Positions 45,719 to 53,904 of a stretch of 54,756 nucleotides of DNA are shown here, in pieces. The DNA lies in the NCBI GenBank assembly GCA_016790425.1, contig JAEUPF010000141.1:1-54756 (forward strand). The letters are read 5' to 3'. Source of the stretch: Rubrivivax sp. (GTDB taxonomy: Bacteria > Pseudomonadota > Gammaproteobacteria > Burkholderiales > Burkholderiaceae_C). Each line of letters starts with the position of its first letter. Position 1 is the first letter of the stretch. A program made the position numbers and the translations under genes. The notes under the pieces are model-generated. The model made no database searches, had not been told where the DNA came from, and worked only from the letters and a program-made list of their open reading frames with translations.

Positions 45719-45750
45719 CGAGCGGGGCATCTGCTCGGTGTTTTCCCCCT
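45719..45750 (+). terminator. Possible terminator after the ankyrin gene
   Basis: CGAGC (45719-45723) pairs with GCTCG (45733-45737), followed by GTGTTTTCCCCCT. A second, bulged hairpin around CACGGCCG / CGGCC lies just before at 45695-45715. Both are modest structures; together they may close the mltG-to-ankyrin transcript. Confidence 0.4.
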
Positions 45751-45827
45751 TTCTTGCGTATGCGGCCCATTGACGCCCGCGTAGAGTCGTTCGGCATCTG
45801 TCGTGGGACCAACACTGGAGAAACGTG

Positions 45828-46061
45828 ATGACGCAACCGACCGCCGAGCACAACCCGTTCATGCTGCTCGTGCACCCCGAGGCGGTGTTCGCAGCGATGG
45901 AGAAGTCAGAGCGCCTGGGCAGCCTCAACCGCCACCTGTGCAGGCCTCTCGATCGCCAGGTCAGCCCGCAGGCGGCGGCTGCCACGGATGCCGACAACGA
46001 CTGCACCGCGGACGGCGACCTGAGCGACGTGCTGACCACGCAGGAGCCGACATTTTCATGA
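45828..46061 (+). CDS. Small conserved-looking hypothetical protein
   Basis: A 77-residue protein beginning MTQPTAEHNPFMLLVHPEAVFAAMEKSERLG in pieces, with no signal peptide or membrane helix. A clear GGAG site at 45817-45820 precedes the ATG. Reading is further supported by an acidic ending (DADNDCTADGDLSDVL) unlike the Arg/Ala-rich translation of spurious frames here. It is a single gene between two hairpin-bearing gaps. I cannot name a function; LNRHLCRPLDR could be a short interaction segment. Confidence 0.7.
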   Translation: MTQPTAEHNPFMLLVHPEAVFAAMEKSERLGSLNRHLCRPLDRQVSPQAAAATDADNDCTADGDLSDVLTTQEPTFS

Positions 46062-46254
46062 CTGGATAAGATCTTAGGCTTGGTAGTTCAGGCGAAGCTT
46101 TAGATCAGAAGGGGCCTCCGTGGCCCTATCACTTCGGCGGTTCACAGAGCACAATGTATATTATGTAAATCTACTGCATGAGGCGGGGCGTTCGTTCCCA
46201 GCGCCTGCGGCTCCGCTTGTTCGGGAGCCCACCTCCACCTCCACCGCCTTGCCG
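46062..46254. other. AT-richer intergenic region between convergent genes
   Basis: No gene is convincing here. It contains a 10-bp palindrome TAAGATCTTA (46067-46076) and a hairpin GGGCC/GGCCC (46112-46116 with 46122-46126). A stretch around 46150-46180 is dominated by A and T, very unlike its surroundings. The hairpin may be a terminator for the small upstream gene. Confidence 0.5.
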
Positions 46255-47445
46255 TCAGCCCGGCCGCCCATCGACGCGGGACCGCGACAACACCGGCCAG
46301 TAGCGCACCGCGTACAGCGCAAAGCCGCCTGACCACAGCAGCGCCGACATCACCGCTGCTTCCACGAGCCGCCCCGGGGCGAACAACGGCAGCGCCACCC
46401 GCACCAGCGCACCCGCCAACACGAGCACGTAGCACGCGGTGTCGAAACGGTCGGCGCGCAGTGGCCGCGCCGTGTGGCCGCGTGCCGTGCGCGTCACCAT
46501 GCCGATGATGAGCCCGCCCACCGCGCCGGTGGTCAAGGCATGCGTGGCCAGGGTCGGCGCGACGAAGCCCATCTCGGCCAGCGCGCGCAACAGAAGATGG
46601 ACCGGCACCCACAGGTAGGCCAGGTGCAGCACCCAGACCAGCGGCACCCGGCGCGTCGTCCACGGCTGCCACAAGCCCCAGCGAGCCGCGTGCGCCAAGG
46701 CCGCGACGGCGGCCGCGACAGCCAGGAGTACGCCACGCAAGCCCGCCGCATCGAGCAACAGCAGCAGCAGCACGCTGCCCAGCGCCGCCCGCTCCACCAG
46801 CGGCCGGCGCGAGGCTGCCGCGCCGGGGACACCGTTGTTGGTGAACATCGGGATCACCCGGCCGCCCATCACCGCCAGGATGAAGAGAACCACATCGAGC
46901 GCCACTTGGAGCGCGGTGCGCGCCACCGGGCCGATCAGGCCCAGCTGCGACAGGTGAAAGGCGCCCGCCGCGGCCCCGATCAGCACCAGCAGGCCGACGA
47001 AGAAGTAGTTGCGGCGGTTGCGTGCGCGCACGAACGGAACCGCCAATGCAACGGCGGCGGCCCACGGAAAGGCCACGTTCGCCACCGCCGCCGCCCAGCC
47101 GAAGGGCGTCAGCACCAGCAGGCGGGCCGCCAGCCAAAGCGCCGCCAGGGCCATCAAGGCGCGGCCCGTGGGTGTGGGCTGGTTCGACCAGTTGCGGCCC
47201 GCGGTGAACAAGAACCCGACGATGACTGCGAGCGCGAAGCCGAACAACATCTCGTGCGCGTGCCACAGCGACCCGCCGAGGTATGCGTGGCCGAGCCACC
47301 CGGAGAACTGCAAGGCCCACAGCGGCACCGACAAGGCCGCGAAAACCGTGGCCAGCAAGTAGAAGGGCCGGAACCCGAGCTCCCAAAGCGCGAAGCGATG
47401 CGGCGGCGCCGCGGGGGGCTCTTCGATGGCGTGAACGGACTGCAT
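46255..47445 (-). CDS. nnrS: NnrS-family haem/copper membrane protein
   Basis: NnrS proteins are polytopic membrane proteins linked to nitric-oxide metabolism and protection from nitrosative stress. The 396-residue product has about twelve helices and family motifs: FALWELGFRPFYLLA, GSLWHAHEMLFGFA, AGRNWSNQPTPTG, MGGRVIPMFTNNGVPG and RTARGHTAR. The ATG at 47445 puts FRPFYL at the normal position; an in-frame ATG at 47520 would add 25 residues. It follows the oxidoreductase fusion on the same strand with 225 bases between, partly filled by tandem repeats. Confidence 0.93.
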   Translation of the reverse strand: MQSVHAIEEPPAAPPHRFALWELGFRPFYLLATVFAALSVPLWALQFSGWLGHAYLGGSLWHAHEMLFGFALAVIVGFLFTAGRNWSNQPTPTGRALMALAALWLAARLLVLTPFGWAAAVANVAFPWAAAVALAVPFVRARNRRNYFFVGLLVLIGAAAGAFHLSQLGLIGPVARTALQVALDVVLFILAVMGGRVIPMFTNNGVPGAAASRRPLVERAALGSVLLLLLLDAAGLRGVLLAVAAAVAALAHAARWGLWQPWTTRRVPLVWVLHLAYLWVPVHLLLRALAEMGFVAPTLATHALTTGAVGGLIIGMVTRTARGHTARPLRADRFDTACYVLVLAGALVRVALPLFAPGRLVEAAVMSALLWSGGFALYAVRYWPVLSRSRVDGRPG

Positions 47446-47570
47446 GGTGGCGTTCGAGGCGGACTGCGGCAGCGCTCGAAAAGCGGCACCGGGGACAGCG
47501 CCGAAGTCTAGAAAAGCCACTCCGCGGCCGCTTGACGTGCCTCAACGGCACCACTGCCGGCGAGGCTGCG

Positions 47571-47670
47571 CGCCGGCACCTCGCGCCGGCACCTCGCGCC
47601 GGCACCCTCCGCCGGTGCCTCCCGCCGCGCCTCCCGCCGCGCCTCCCGCCGCGCCTCCCGCCGGTGCCTC
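47571..47670. repeat. Tandem 12-13-bp GC-rich repeats
   Basis: Eight or so units based on CGCCGGCACC plus TCG (three copies), CGCCGGTGCC plus TCC, and CGCCGCGCC plus TCC (three copies) run up to the stop codon of the oxidoreductase fusion gene. GGCACC (47601-47606) and GGTGCC (47614-47619) can pair. The array sits between that gene and nnrS on the same strand and could affect readthrough or simply be slippage-prone DNA. Confidence 0.75.
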
Positions 47671-50600
47671 TTAGCCGGCCTCCTGCCCCGCTGCCGCCAG
47701 GTCGCCCCGGGCCAGCGCCGGCCGGGCCCTCGCAAACAGTGCCGGGTCCTGCACAAGGCGCATGAACGGCTTGGCCGACCCAGGCGGGCCGACGACGAGG
47801 CCGCCCGCGAGCTGGCCTTCGCGCAGCACGAAGCGCCACCACGCATCGGCGCCCGTGGCCGCCTGCAGCGTCTCGTCGCCCGCCTGCGGTTCGACGACGC
47901 CGAACGCGCGCACGTCGATGCCGTCGCACTTGAGCTGGACGATCTGGCGGCTCGCCGCGACGGCGCTCGTCTCGCCGAAGATGCTCTCGACGACCGCGGC
48001 AGCCTGTGCCGCGCCGATGGGCCACAGGCCGCGCGCCGTGCCGTCCTGCTCGGCGCAGTCGCCGGCAGCGAGGATGTGCGGGTCGCTCGTGCGCATCTGC
48101 GCGTCGACGCGGATGCCGTGCGGGCCGACCTCGAGCCCGGCGGCCTGCGCCAGCCGCACGTTGGGCCGGATGCCGAGGCAGGCGACGAAGAGATCGGCGC
48201 GCACCCGCGGTCCATGCGCCAGCCACGCCGTGGCGATGTCGGGGGCGCCGTCGAACCGTGTCACCTGCACCCCGGTCACCACCTGCACGCCGATGCTCTC
48301 CAGGTACGAGGCCAAGACGCCGGCGCCGCGCTCGTCGAGCTGCGCATTCATCAGGCGCTCGGCGCGTTGCAGCAGGTTCACGCGCAGTCCCAGCTTGTGC
48401 AGCGCGTCGGCGGCCTCGACGCCGAGCACGCCGCCGCCGACCACCACCGCGCGGCGGGCGCGCGTGGCCTGCACGTGTTCGCGGATCGACTCGGCGTCTT
48501 CCGCGGTGCGCAGCACGAAGGCGTTGCGATGATCGAGGAACTGCGCGTCGGGCTCGGTGGCGCTGGCGCCGGTGGTCAGCACCAGGCGGTCGTAGGCAAG
48601 CCAATCGCCCCCGTTGAGGCCCAGGCGCCGCTGCTCGCGGTCGATGTGCGCGGCGACGCGCCCGTGCAGCACCTGGATGCCGTTGCTCTGCGCCCAGTCG
48701 GCGGCCACCAGATGCAACGCCTCCATGCCTTCGGGGTCGTGCACCAGGCGCCCGATGCCCATGCGGTTGTAGAAGCGGTGCGGCTCGTTGGTGACCAGCG
48801 TGATGTGCACGCGCGGGCTGCCGCGCCGCAGGCCTTCGGCCACGCTCATGCCGGCCACGCCATTGCCGACGATCACCACCCGTTCGACGCCGGTGCCGCG
48901 GGCGCGGTCCAGGCGGGCCGCCGCGGCGATGGTCGCCGGGTCGGCGCGCGGCGCGGCAGAGCGCGCGTCGCGGTCGATCGTCACCGGCCCGCTCACCACG
49001 CACATGCAAGCCAGGCGCACGTTGCCGTCCAGCCCCATGCGGCGCAGCGTCGCGCGCTCGTCGGCCGCCATCGGCGAAAGGTGATCACCGCCGGAACAGA
49101 CGGCCACCGCGTCGGCGCCACACACGCCCGAGCGGCAGCCGTAGTTGATCTTCAGCCCCGCCTTCTCGATCGCTTCGAGCAAGGTGCCGTCGTTGGCCGC
49201 CTGGAAGGTGATGCCGGTCTCGCGGTCGGTCACCTCTGCGGCGTGGCTGGCTGCGAGGCGGTCTTTCAGGCTCCGCCCGCCGCCGAAGCGCGACTTCGCC
49301 GCTGCCCGGGCGCCCTCCCCGCCTGCTTCGCCTGCTGGCTGAGGCTGCGCCTGCGCCGCGCGCGCCATGCGGGCCGTCGCTGCGGCGCGCACCCAGCGGC
49401 GCTCGGCGCGCAGGCCGTTGGCTAGAAGCCCCCCCGCCAGTGCCAGCCCGATGCCGCGCGCCAGCCACGACAGCCACTCGGACGGCGCAGCATCGAGCAG
49501 CCTTGCCGTGGTGGCCACCACCACCGGCCCGGCGAAGAAGTAGAAGATCGTGATCGCCGCGGCGCCGAACGCCAGCGACACGCGGTACGGGTTGGCCGGC
49601 ACGAAAGCAACAGCCACCGCGTAAAGGCCTGCCGAAGCCACCGCCGCGCCCAGCAGCAGCCCCGCCCCCGCCGCCGTCCCCTGCAGGCCCAGCGGCGCGG
49701 CGAGGAAGTACCCCAGCAGCAGCCCCGGCAGCAGGCCCATGAACAGCCGCCGCTGCGCCGCGTAGCGTGCGTCGTCGTCGTAGACATCGCTGAACACGGC
49801 CGCGCGCGGGTTGAAGTCGTAGCAGTTCTTCTGGCAGCCCACGCAGGGGTCGCAGTAGCCGTTGCGCACCAGCACGATCGGCGCCTGGCCATAGGTGCGC
49901 TGGATCGGCCCCAGCGGGCAGAAGGTGCCGCACCAGCCGCTGCGGCCCTTGAAGAACCAGCCGCCGGCCAGCGCCGCGGCCAGCATCGCCAGCACCAGCA
50001 CGCCGACGCTCGGGCCATCGCGGTTGAGCCAGGGCTGGCGCAACGCCACCGCGCCGATGAATACCGCCAGCGCGATGCTGAACGCCCAGCGCTTCACGCC
50101 CTCGGGCAAGTCGAGCCCCCGGCCACGACCGAGCGCGCGCGGCAACTGGTTCAGCGCCGCCATCGGGCACACCTGCCGCCACAGTCCCGGTGCGACGACC
50201 AGCAGCGCCGGCACCACGGGGATCGCCAGGCCCCAGAAAAGCAACAAGCCCAGTTCGGGCTCGGCGATCAACACCGCGGCGATCGCCAGCGCCACCACCA
50301 CCGCCACAGCGCGCAGCGCGGCCCACAGCCAGGCCGGCCCTTGCGCGGGCATCTGCGTGTAGTTGCGGAAGTAGCGCGCAGCCGCCTCGGCGGCGCGCGC
50401 CTCGCGTGCCTCGCGCGCCTCGCGCAACCGGTCGAGGTCATGCGGATGGCCCGGGTCGCGGCCGCCTTCGGGCTTGCGCAGGGCGGCCGTTGCCGCGCCC
50501 CCGGCACCCGGCCGCGCACGCGCCGGTGCCGGCGAGGCGCTGCCCTTCACCACCGTGGCTGGGATGCCAGGCCGGTTTGACGCCGGTCCCCTCGCCACGG

Positions 50601-50703
50601 TGCCCGGCGGCGGGCCGCTGCGGATGATGGTCGCCGGCAATGCCGTCGACGCCTCGGTTTCTGCCGGCCGCGCCGGCTGGATCGGGACAGTGGGGCGTTG
50701 CAT
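47671..50703 (-). CDS. Three-part fusion: membrane polyferredoxin, [2Fe-2S] ferredoxin and FAD oxidoreductase
   Basis: A 1010-residue protein. Residues 1-115 are Pro/Ala-rich with repeated REAREAREAR. Residues 123-435 form a membrane unit with about eight helices. It carries cysteine motifs like NapH/NosR/CcoG polyferredoxins: QVCPMAALN (179), CGTFCPLGP (258-265) and CDPCVGCQKNC (284-294). Residues 490-580 form a plant-type [2Fe-2S] domain: Cys523, Cys528, then Asp531 where a cysteine is usual, and Cys566. Residues 606-1000 are a pyridine-nucleotide-disulfide oxidoreductase with GNGVAG (613-618) and a second Rossmann GGGVLGVEAADAL, closest in style to NirB N-termini or rubredoxin reductases. 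It probably moves electrons from NAD(P)H through FAD and FeS to a membrane acceptor. Neighbours NnrS and FHA/cNMP proteins suggest a regulated redox role. Confidence 0.9.
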   Translation of the reverse strand: MQRPTVPIQPARPAETEASTALPATIIRSGPPPGTVARGPASNRPGIPATVVKGSASPAPARARPGAGGAATAALRKPEGGRDPGHPHDLDRLREAREAREARAAEAAARYFRNYTQMPAQGPAWLWAALRAVAVVVALAIAAVLIAEPELGLLLFWGLAIPVVPALLVVAPGLWRQVCPMAALNQLPRALGRGRGLDLPEGVKRWAFSIALAVFIGAVALRQPWLNRDGPSVGVLVLAMLAAALAGGWFFKGRSGWCGTFCPLGPIQRTYGQAPIVLVRNGYCDPCVGCQKNCYDFNPRAAVFSDVYDDDARYAAQRRLFMGLLPGLLLGYFLAAPLGLQGTAAGAGLLLGAAVASAGLYAVAVAFVPANPYRVSLAFGAAAITIFYFFAGPVVVATTARLLDAAPSEWLSWLARGIGLALAGGLLANGLRAERRWVRAAATARMARAAQAQPQPAGEAGGEGARAAAKSRFGGGRSLKDRLAASHAAEVTDRETGITFQAANDGTLLEAIEKAGLKINYGCRSGVCGADAVAVCSGGDHLSPMAADERATLRRMGLDGNVRLACMCVVSGPVTIDRDARSAAPRADPATIAAAARLDRARGTGVERVVIVGNGVAGMSVAEGLRRGSPRVHITLVTNEPHRFYNRMGIGRLVHDPEGMEALHLVAADWAQSNGIQVLHGRVAAHIDREQRRLGLNGGDWLAYDRLVLTTGASATEPDAQFLDHRNAFVLRTAEDAESIREHVQATRARRAVVVGGGVLGVEAADALHKLGLRVNLLQRAERLMNAQLDERGAGVLASYLESIGVQVVTGVQVTRFDGAPDIATAWLAHGPRVRADLFVACLGIRPNVRLAQAAGLEVGPHGIRVDAQMRTSDPHILAAGDCAEQDGTARGLWPIGAAQAAAVVESIFGETSAVAASRQIVQLKCDGIDVRAFGVVEPQAGDETLQAATGADAWWRFVLREGQLAGGLVVGPPGSAKPFMRLVQDPALFARARPALARGDLAAAGQEAG

Positions 50704-50777
50704 CCTGCTCGCGGCGGCTTCGGTGTCGTCTTTGCCGTTCTAGATGGCGGCAGCGCTGATGTTGCGCACGGCCAGCC

Positions 50778-51290
50778 TCAGTCGCCGCCCTGAACCCGGC
50801 GCAGGCGCCCCGCCACGGCGGCGCCGAGGTCGCGAAGCAGCGCCACGGCGATGCGCGGCTGCCAGGCCGCCAGTTGCAGCAGCGCCTCACGCGTCAGCAG
50901 CAGCACTTCGGCACTGCCGCGCGCGCGCACGCGCATCGTCGCGGCGGCGCCGTCGAGGAAGCCGAGCATGCCGAAGACGTCGCCTTCCTCGCGCAGTTCG
51001 GACCGCGGCGCGGCGCCCGGCGTCGGCTCGCCGGCTACCTCGACAGCCCCGCTGGCCACGAACCCCAGCGCTCCGGCGACGCGGCCGATCTCGAAGATCA
51101 CCGCACCGTCGGGGTAGCGGCGCTGCGCCGTGAAGCCGATGAACTTCTCCCAGTCCTCGTCGCTCAGTTCGCCGAGGATGGCGCGGCCGGCGTCGGCCGG
51201 CGCCGCCTCGCGTGGGGCGGCCGGCGCCGCCGCGGGCACCGGAGCGGGCGACGGCGCTGCGGGGCCGTACTGGAAGAAGTCGTTGCCCAT
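50778..51290 (-). CDS. Cyclic-nucleotide-binding-domain protein without DNA-binding domain
   Basis: A 170-residue protein. After a Pro/Ala-rich start (MGNDFFQYGPAAPSP), residues about 40-160 form a Crp-like ligand fold: FTAQRRYPDGAVIFEIG, GALGFVASGAVEVAG and EEGDVFGMLGFLDG, then MRVRARGSAEVLLLTREALL. No helix-turn-helix follows, so it is not a Crp regulator by itself. It lies between the FHA protein gene (upstream by 67 bases) and the oxidoreductase fusion (downstream by 74), which suggests cNMP-responsive control of one of them. Confidence 0.85.
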   Translation of the reverse strand: MGNDFFQYGPAAPSPAPVPAAAPAAPREAAPADAGRAILGELSDEDWEKFIGFTAQRRYPDGAVIFEIGRVAGALGFVASGAVEVAGEPTPGAAPRSELREEGDVFGMLGFLDGAAATMRVRARGSAEVLLLTREALLQLAAWQPRIAVALLRDLGAAVAGRLRRVQGGD

Positions 51291-51357
51291 CGGGGTGCCT
51301 CCTCGTCGCCGGTGAATCGCCGCCCGCCCGAGCCGGCGGTGCAGCGCGGGGGCGACT

Positions 51358-52530
51358 CTACGGCTTCTCGGCACGCAGCGGCTTGTCGTAGGCCTCGGCC
51401 AGGTATGAGGCGGCAGCCGCGGCGTACGCTTCGGTCCAGCCCTTGCCGACGCCGATGCCCAACGCCGTCCAGAGGCTCGAATAGTGCCGCCACAACCGTT
51501 GCGCATCGTCGGCCGTGCCGACCGAACGCTCCAGCGCCGCCGGCGCCAGTTGCTCGCCCAGCCGCGCGCTGGCCGCGGCGAACGCCTCCAGCAGCCGCGG
51601 CGCATGCTTGTTCACTTCGCCGTGCGCGCGCATCAGCACGGCTTCGGCCTGCGGGCCCGCGGCCAGCAGCGCCGTGATCGCCTCCTCGGGGCCTTGCGCC
51701 GTGCGCAGGGCAGCAGCCTCGGAGTGCGAGAACTCCCGTGCCGCGCCGCTGCCGATGGCCTGCAGCTGCCGACCCTGCTGGTCCATCTGGTGCACGAGGG
51801 CGAGCACCGACAGGCGCAGGAGCCTGGCCACCCGCTCGGCGGCCAGCGCGGGGTCGCTGGCGCCCAGCGCCTGCGGCGGCACGCCCAGGCCACCGGCCAG
51901 CCGCTGCAGGATGTCGGGTGTCCCGGGCGGCGCCCGCCAGGCGCCTTCGCGTGGCGCGACGGCGGCGCCCCTCGGCGGTTCCGCGCCTGGCTCGCTGCGC
52001 GGCGGCGTCACCACCAGCTGCGGCTCGCCGCCGTGTTGCCGCGGCGGCGGCTTGGAGATGCGCGTCATGCCGGTCTTCATGTCCGCGCCGTAGGCGTCCG
52101 AGCGCACGGCGGCGCGTTCCCAATTGGCCCCGACCATCGCCGCCGGGTCGCCGCCGCGCCGGGGCGCTGCTGCGGCGGCCACGGCCGCGGCCGCCGGCGC
52201 AGCGGCGGCATCGGGCACCACCGAGACCTCGATGACGTAGTTGCCCAGGTGGATGCGGTCGCCGTGGCGCAGCAGGTGCTCGGCGGGCAGCCGTTCGCGC
52301 GCGCCATTGACCGAGGTGCCGTTGGTCGAGGTGTCGCGCAGCACGTGCCGGCCTTCGATGCGCACGATCTCGCAATGGCGCGCCGACAGCGCGAGCTGCC
52401 GGTCGAGGATGGGCCAGTCGCACTTGGGGTCGCGGCCGATGACGAAGCGCATCGCGCCCGGCGGCACGTTGGCCACCGGCTGCACCTTCTCGGCATTCTC
52501 CAGGCCGCTGACGATCTTGAGGCTGAGCAT
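51358..52530 (-). CDS. FHA-domain protein of the TagH/ImpI type
   Basis: A 390-residue protein with a phosphothreonine-binding FHA domain at about 20-105. It shows FVIGRDPKCDWPI, LSARHCEIVR, LRDTSTNGTSVNG and LRHGDRIHLGNYVIEV. A low-complexity Ala/Pro/Arg middle follows. A C-terminal helical domain (about 235-385, LLRLSVLALVHQMDQQGRQLQAIG then WRHYSSLWTALGIGVGKGW) resembles the C-terminus of type VI secretion FHA proteins. No secretion genes are visible, so it may be an orphan or belong to a kinase pathway. The group with the cNMP-binding and oxidoreductase genes looks like one operon. Confidence 0.87.
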   Translation of the reverse strand: MLSLKIVSGLENAEKVQPVANVPPGAMRFVIGRDPKCDWPILDRQLALSARHCEIVRIEGRHVLRDTSTNGTSVNGARERLPAEHLLRHGDRIHLGNYVIEVSVVPDAAAAPAAAAVAAAAAPRRGGDPAAMVGANWERAAVRSDAYGADMKTGMTRISKPPPRQHGGEPQLVVTPPRSEPGAEPPRGAAVAPREGAWRAPPGTPDILQRLAGGLGVPPQALGASDPALAAERVARLLRLSVLALVHQMDQQGRQLQAIGSGAAREFSHSEAAALRTAQGPEEAITALLAAGPQAEAVLMRAHGEVNKHAPRLLEAFAAASARLGEQLAPAALERSVGTADDAQRLWRHYSSLWTALGIGVGKGWTEAYAAAAASYLAEAYDKPLRAEKP

Positions 52531-52719
52531 GGGCGCGATTGTGTTGCGCCGTGCGGGCGCGCTGTCCATCCCTATCGCCCCCTGCCGCCGGCCGGCGGCC
52601 TGGCGTCGTCTGGGAAGATCACCGCAGCGGTGCGTTGTCCCGGCGGCGACGCCGGCGCGGCGAACGATCGTGCTAAAAAGGGCGGCGCCCTCGTCCGCCC
52701 TCCTCCTGCCCTGTACGCC

Positions 52720-53901
52720 ATGGACCTGAACTTCACCGCCGAGGAACTGGCCTTTCGCGAGCGCATTCGCGGCTGGGTCACCGAGAACCTGCCGCGCGAC
52801 ATCAGCGCCAAGGTGATGCTGGCGCAACACCTCACGCGCGAGGACATGCAGCGCTGGGCGAAGATCCTCGGCAAGCAGGGCTGGCTCGGCTGGGGCTGGC
52901 CGAAGCAGTTCGGCGGCCCGGGCTGGAACGCGGTGCAGAAGCACCTGTTCGAAGAGGAATGCGCGCGCGCCGGCGCGCCGCGTGTCGTTCCGTTCGGGCC
53001 GGTCATGGTGGCGCCGGTCATCATGGCCTTCGGCAGCGCCGAGCAGCAAAGGCGCTTCCTGCCCGGCATCGCCAGCGGCGAGGTGTGGTGGAGCCAGGGC
53101 TACAGCGAGCCCGGCTCGGGCAGCGACCTGGCATCGCTGAAGACGCGCGCGGAAAGGCGCGGCGACAAGTACATCGTCAACGGCCAGAAGACCTGGACCA
53201 CGCTCGGCCAGTACGGCGAGTGGATCTTCTGCCTCGTGCGCACCAGCAACGAAGGCAAGCCGCAGACCGGCATCAGCTTCCTGCTCGTCGACATGAAGAG
53301 CCCGGGCGTGAAGGTGCGCCCCATCGTGCTGATGGACGGCGGCGCCGAGGTCAACGAGGTCTTCTTCGACAACGTCGAGGTGCCGGTCGAGAACCTCGTC
53401 GGCGAGGAGAACAAGGGCTGGACCTACGCCAAGCACCTGCTGGCGCACGAGCGCACCAACATCGCCGACGTCAACCGCGCCAAGCGCGAGCTCGAGCGGT
53501 TGAAGCGCATGGCCCGCGCCGAGGGTGTCTACGATGACATTCGCTTCCGCGACCAGATCGCGCTGCTCGAAGTGGACATCGTGGCGCTGGAGATGCTGGT
53601 GCTGCGCGTGCTCTCGGCCGAGAAGAGCGGCAAGCAGAGCCTGGACATCGCCGGCCTGCTGAAGATCAAGGGCAGCGAGATCCAGCAGCGCTACACGGAG
53701 TTGATGATGCTGGCCTGCGGGCCCTATGGCCTGCCCTTCATCGCCGAGGCCATGGAAGCCGGCTGGCAGGGCGACCACGTCGGCGCCGCGCACTGCGCCA
53801 CGGCCACCGCCGGCTACCTCAACTACCGCAAGACGACGATCTACGGCGGAAGCAACGAGGTGCAGCGCAACATCGTCGCCCAGACCGTGCTCGGGAGCTG
53901 A
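52720..53901 (+). CDS. Acyl-CoA dehydrogenase (large-subunit-like, PimC type)
   Basis: A 393-residue FAD acyl-CoA dehydrogenase. It begins MDLNFTAEELAFRERIRGWV and has the FAD/substrate segment WWSQGYSEPGSGSDLASLKT and NGQKTWTTLGQYG. Later come ERTNIADVNRAKRELERL and the end TIYGGSNEVQRNIVAQTVLG. The usual YEG(T/S) catalytic Glu is Gly here (YGGS), so the base is elsewhere or supplied by the partner. The pattern resembles the large subunit of dicarboxylic (pimeloyl)-CoA dehydrogenases, an assignment I make with caution. The second subunit starts 3 bases after the stop. Confidence 0.92.
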   Translation: MDLNFTAEELAFRERIRGWVTENLPRDISAKVMLAQHLTREDMQRWAKILGKQGWLGWGWPKQFGGPGWNAVQKHLFEEECARAGAPRVVPFGPVMVAPVIMAFGSAEQQRRFLPGIASGEVWWSQGYSEPGSGSDLASLKTRAERRGDKYIVNGQKTWTTLGQYGEWIFCLVRTSNEGKPQTGISFLLVDMKSPGVKVRPIVLMDGGAEVNEVFFDNVEVPVENLVGEENKGWTYAKHLLAHERTNIADVNRAKRELERLKRMARAEGVYDDIRFRDQIALLEVDIVALEMLVLRVLSAEKSGKQSLDIAGLLKIKGSEIQQRYTELMMLACGPYGLPFIAEAMEAGWQGDHVGAAHCATATAGYLNYRKTTIYGGSNEVQRNIVAQTVLGS

Positions 53902-53904
53902 CCC

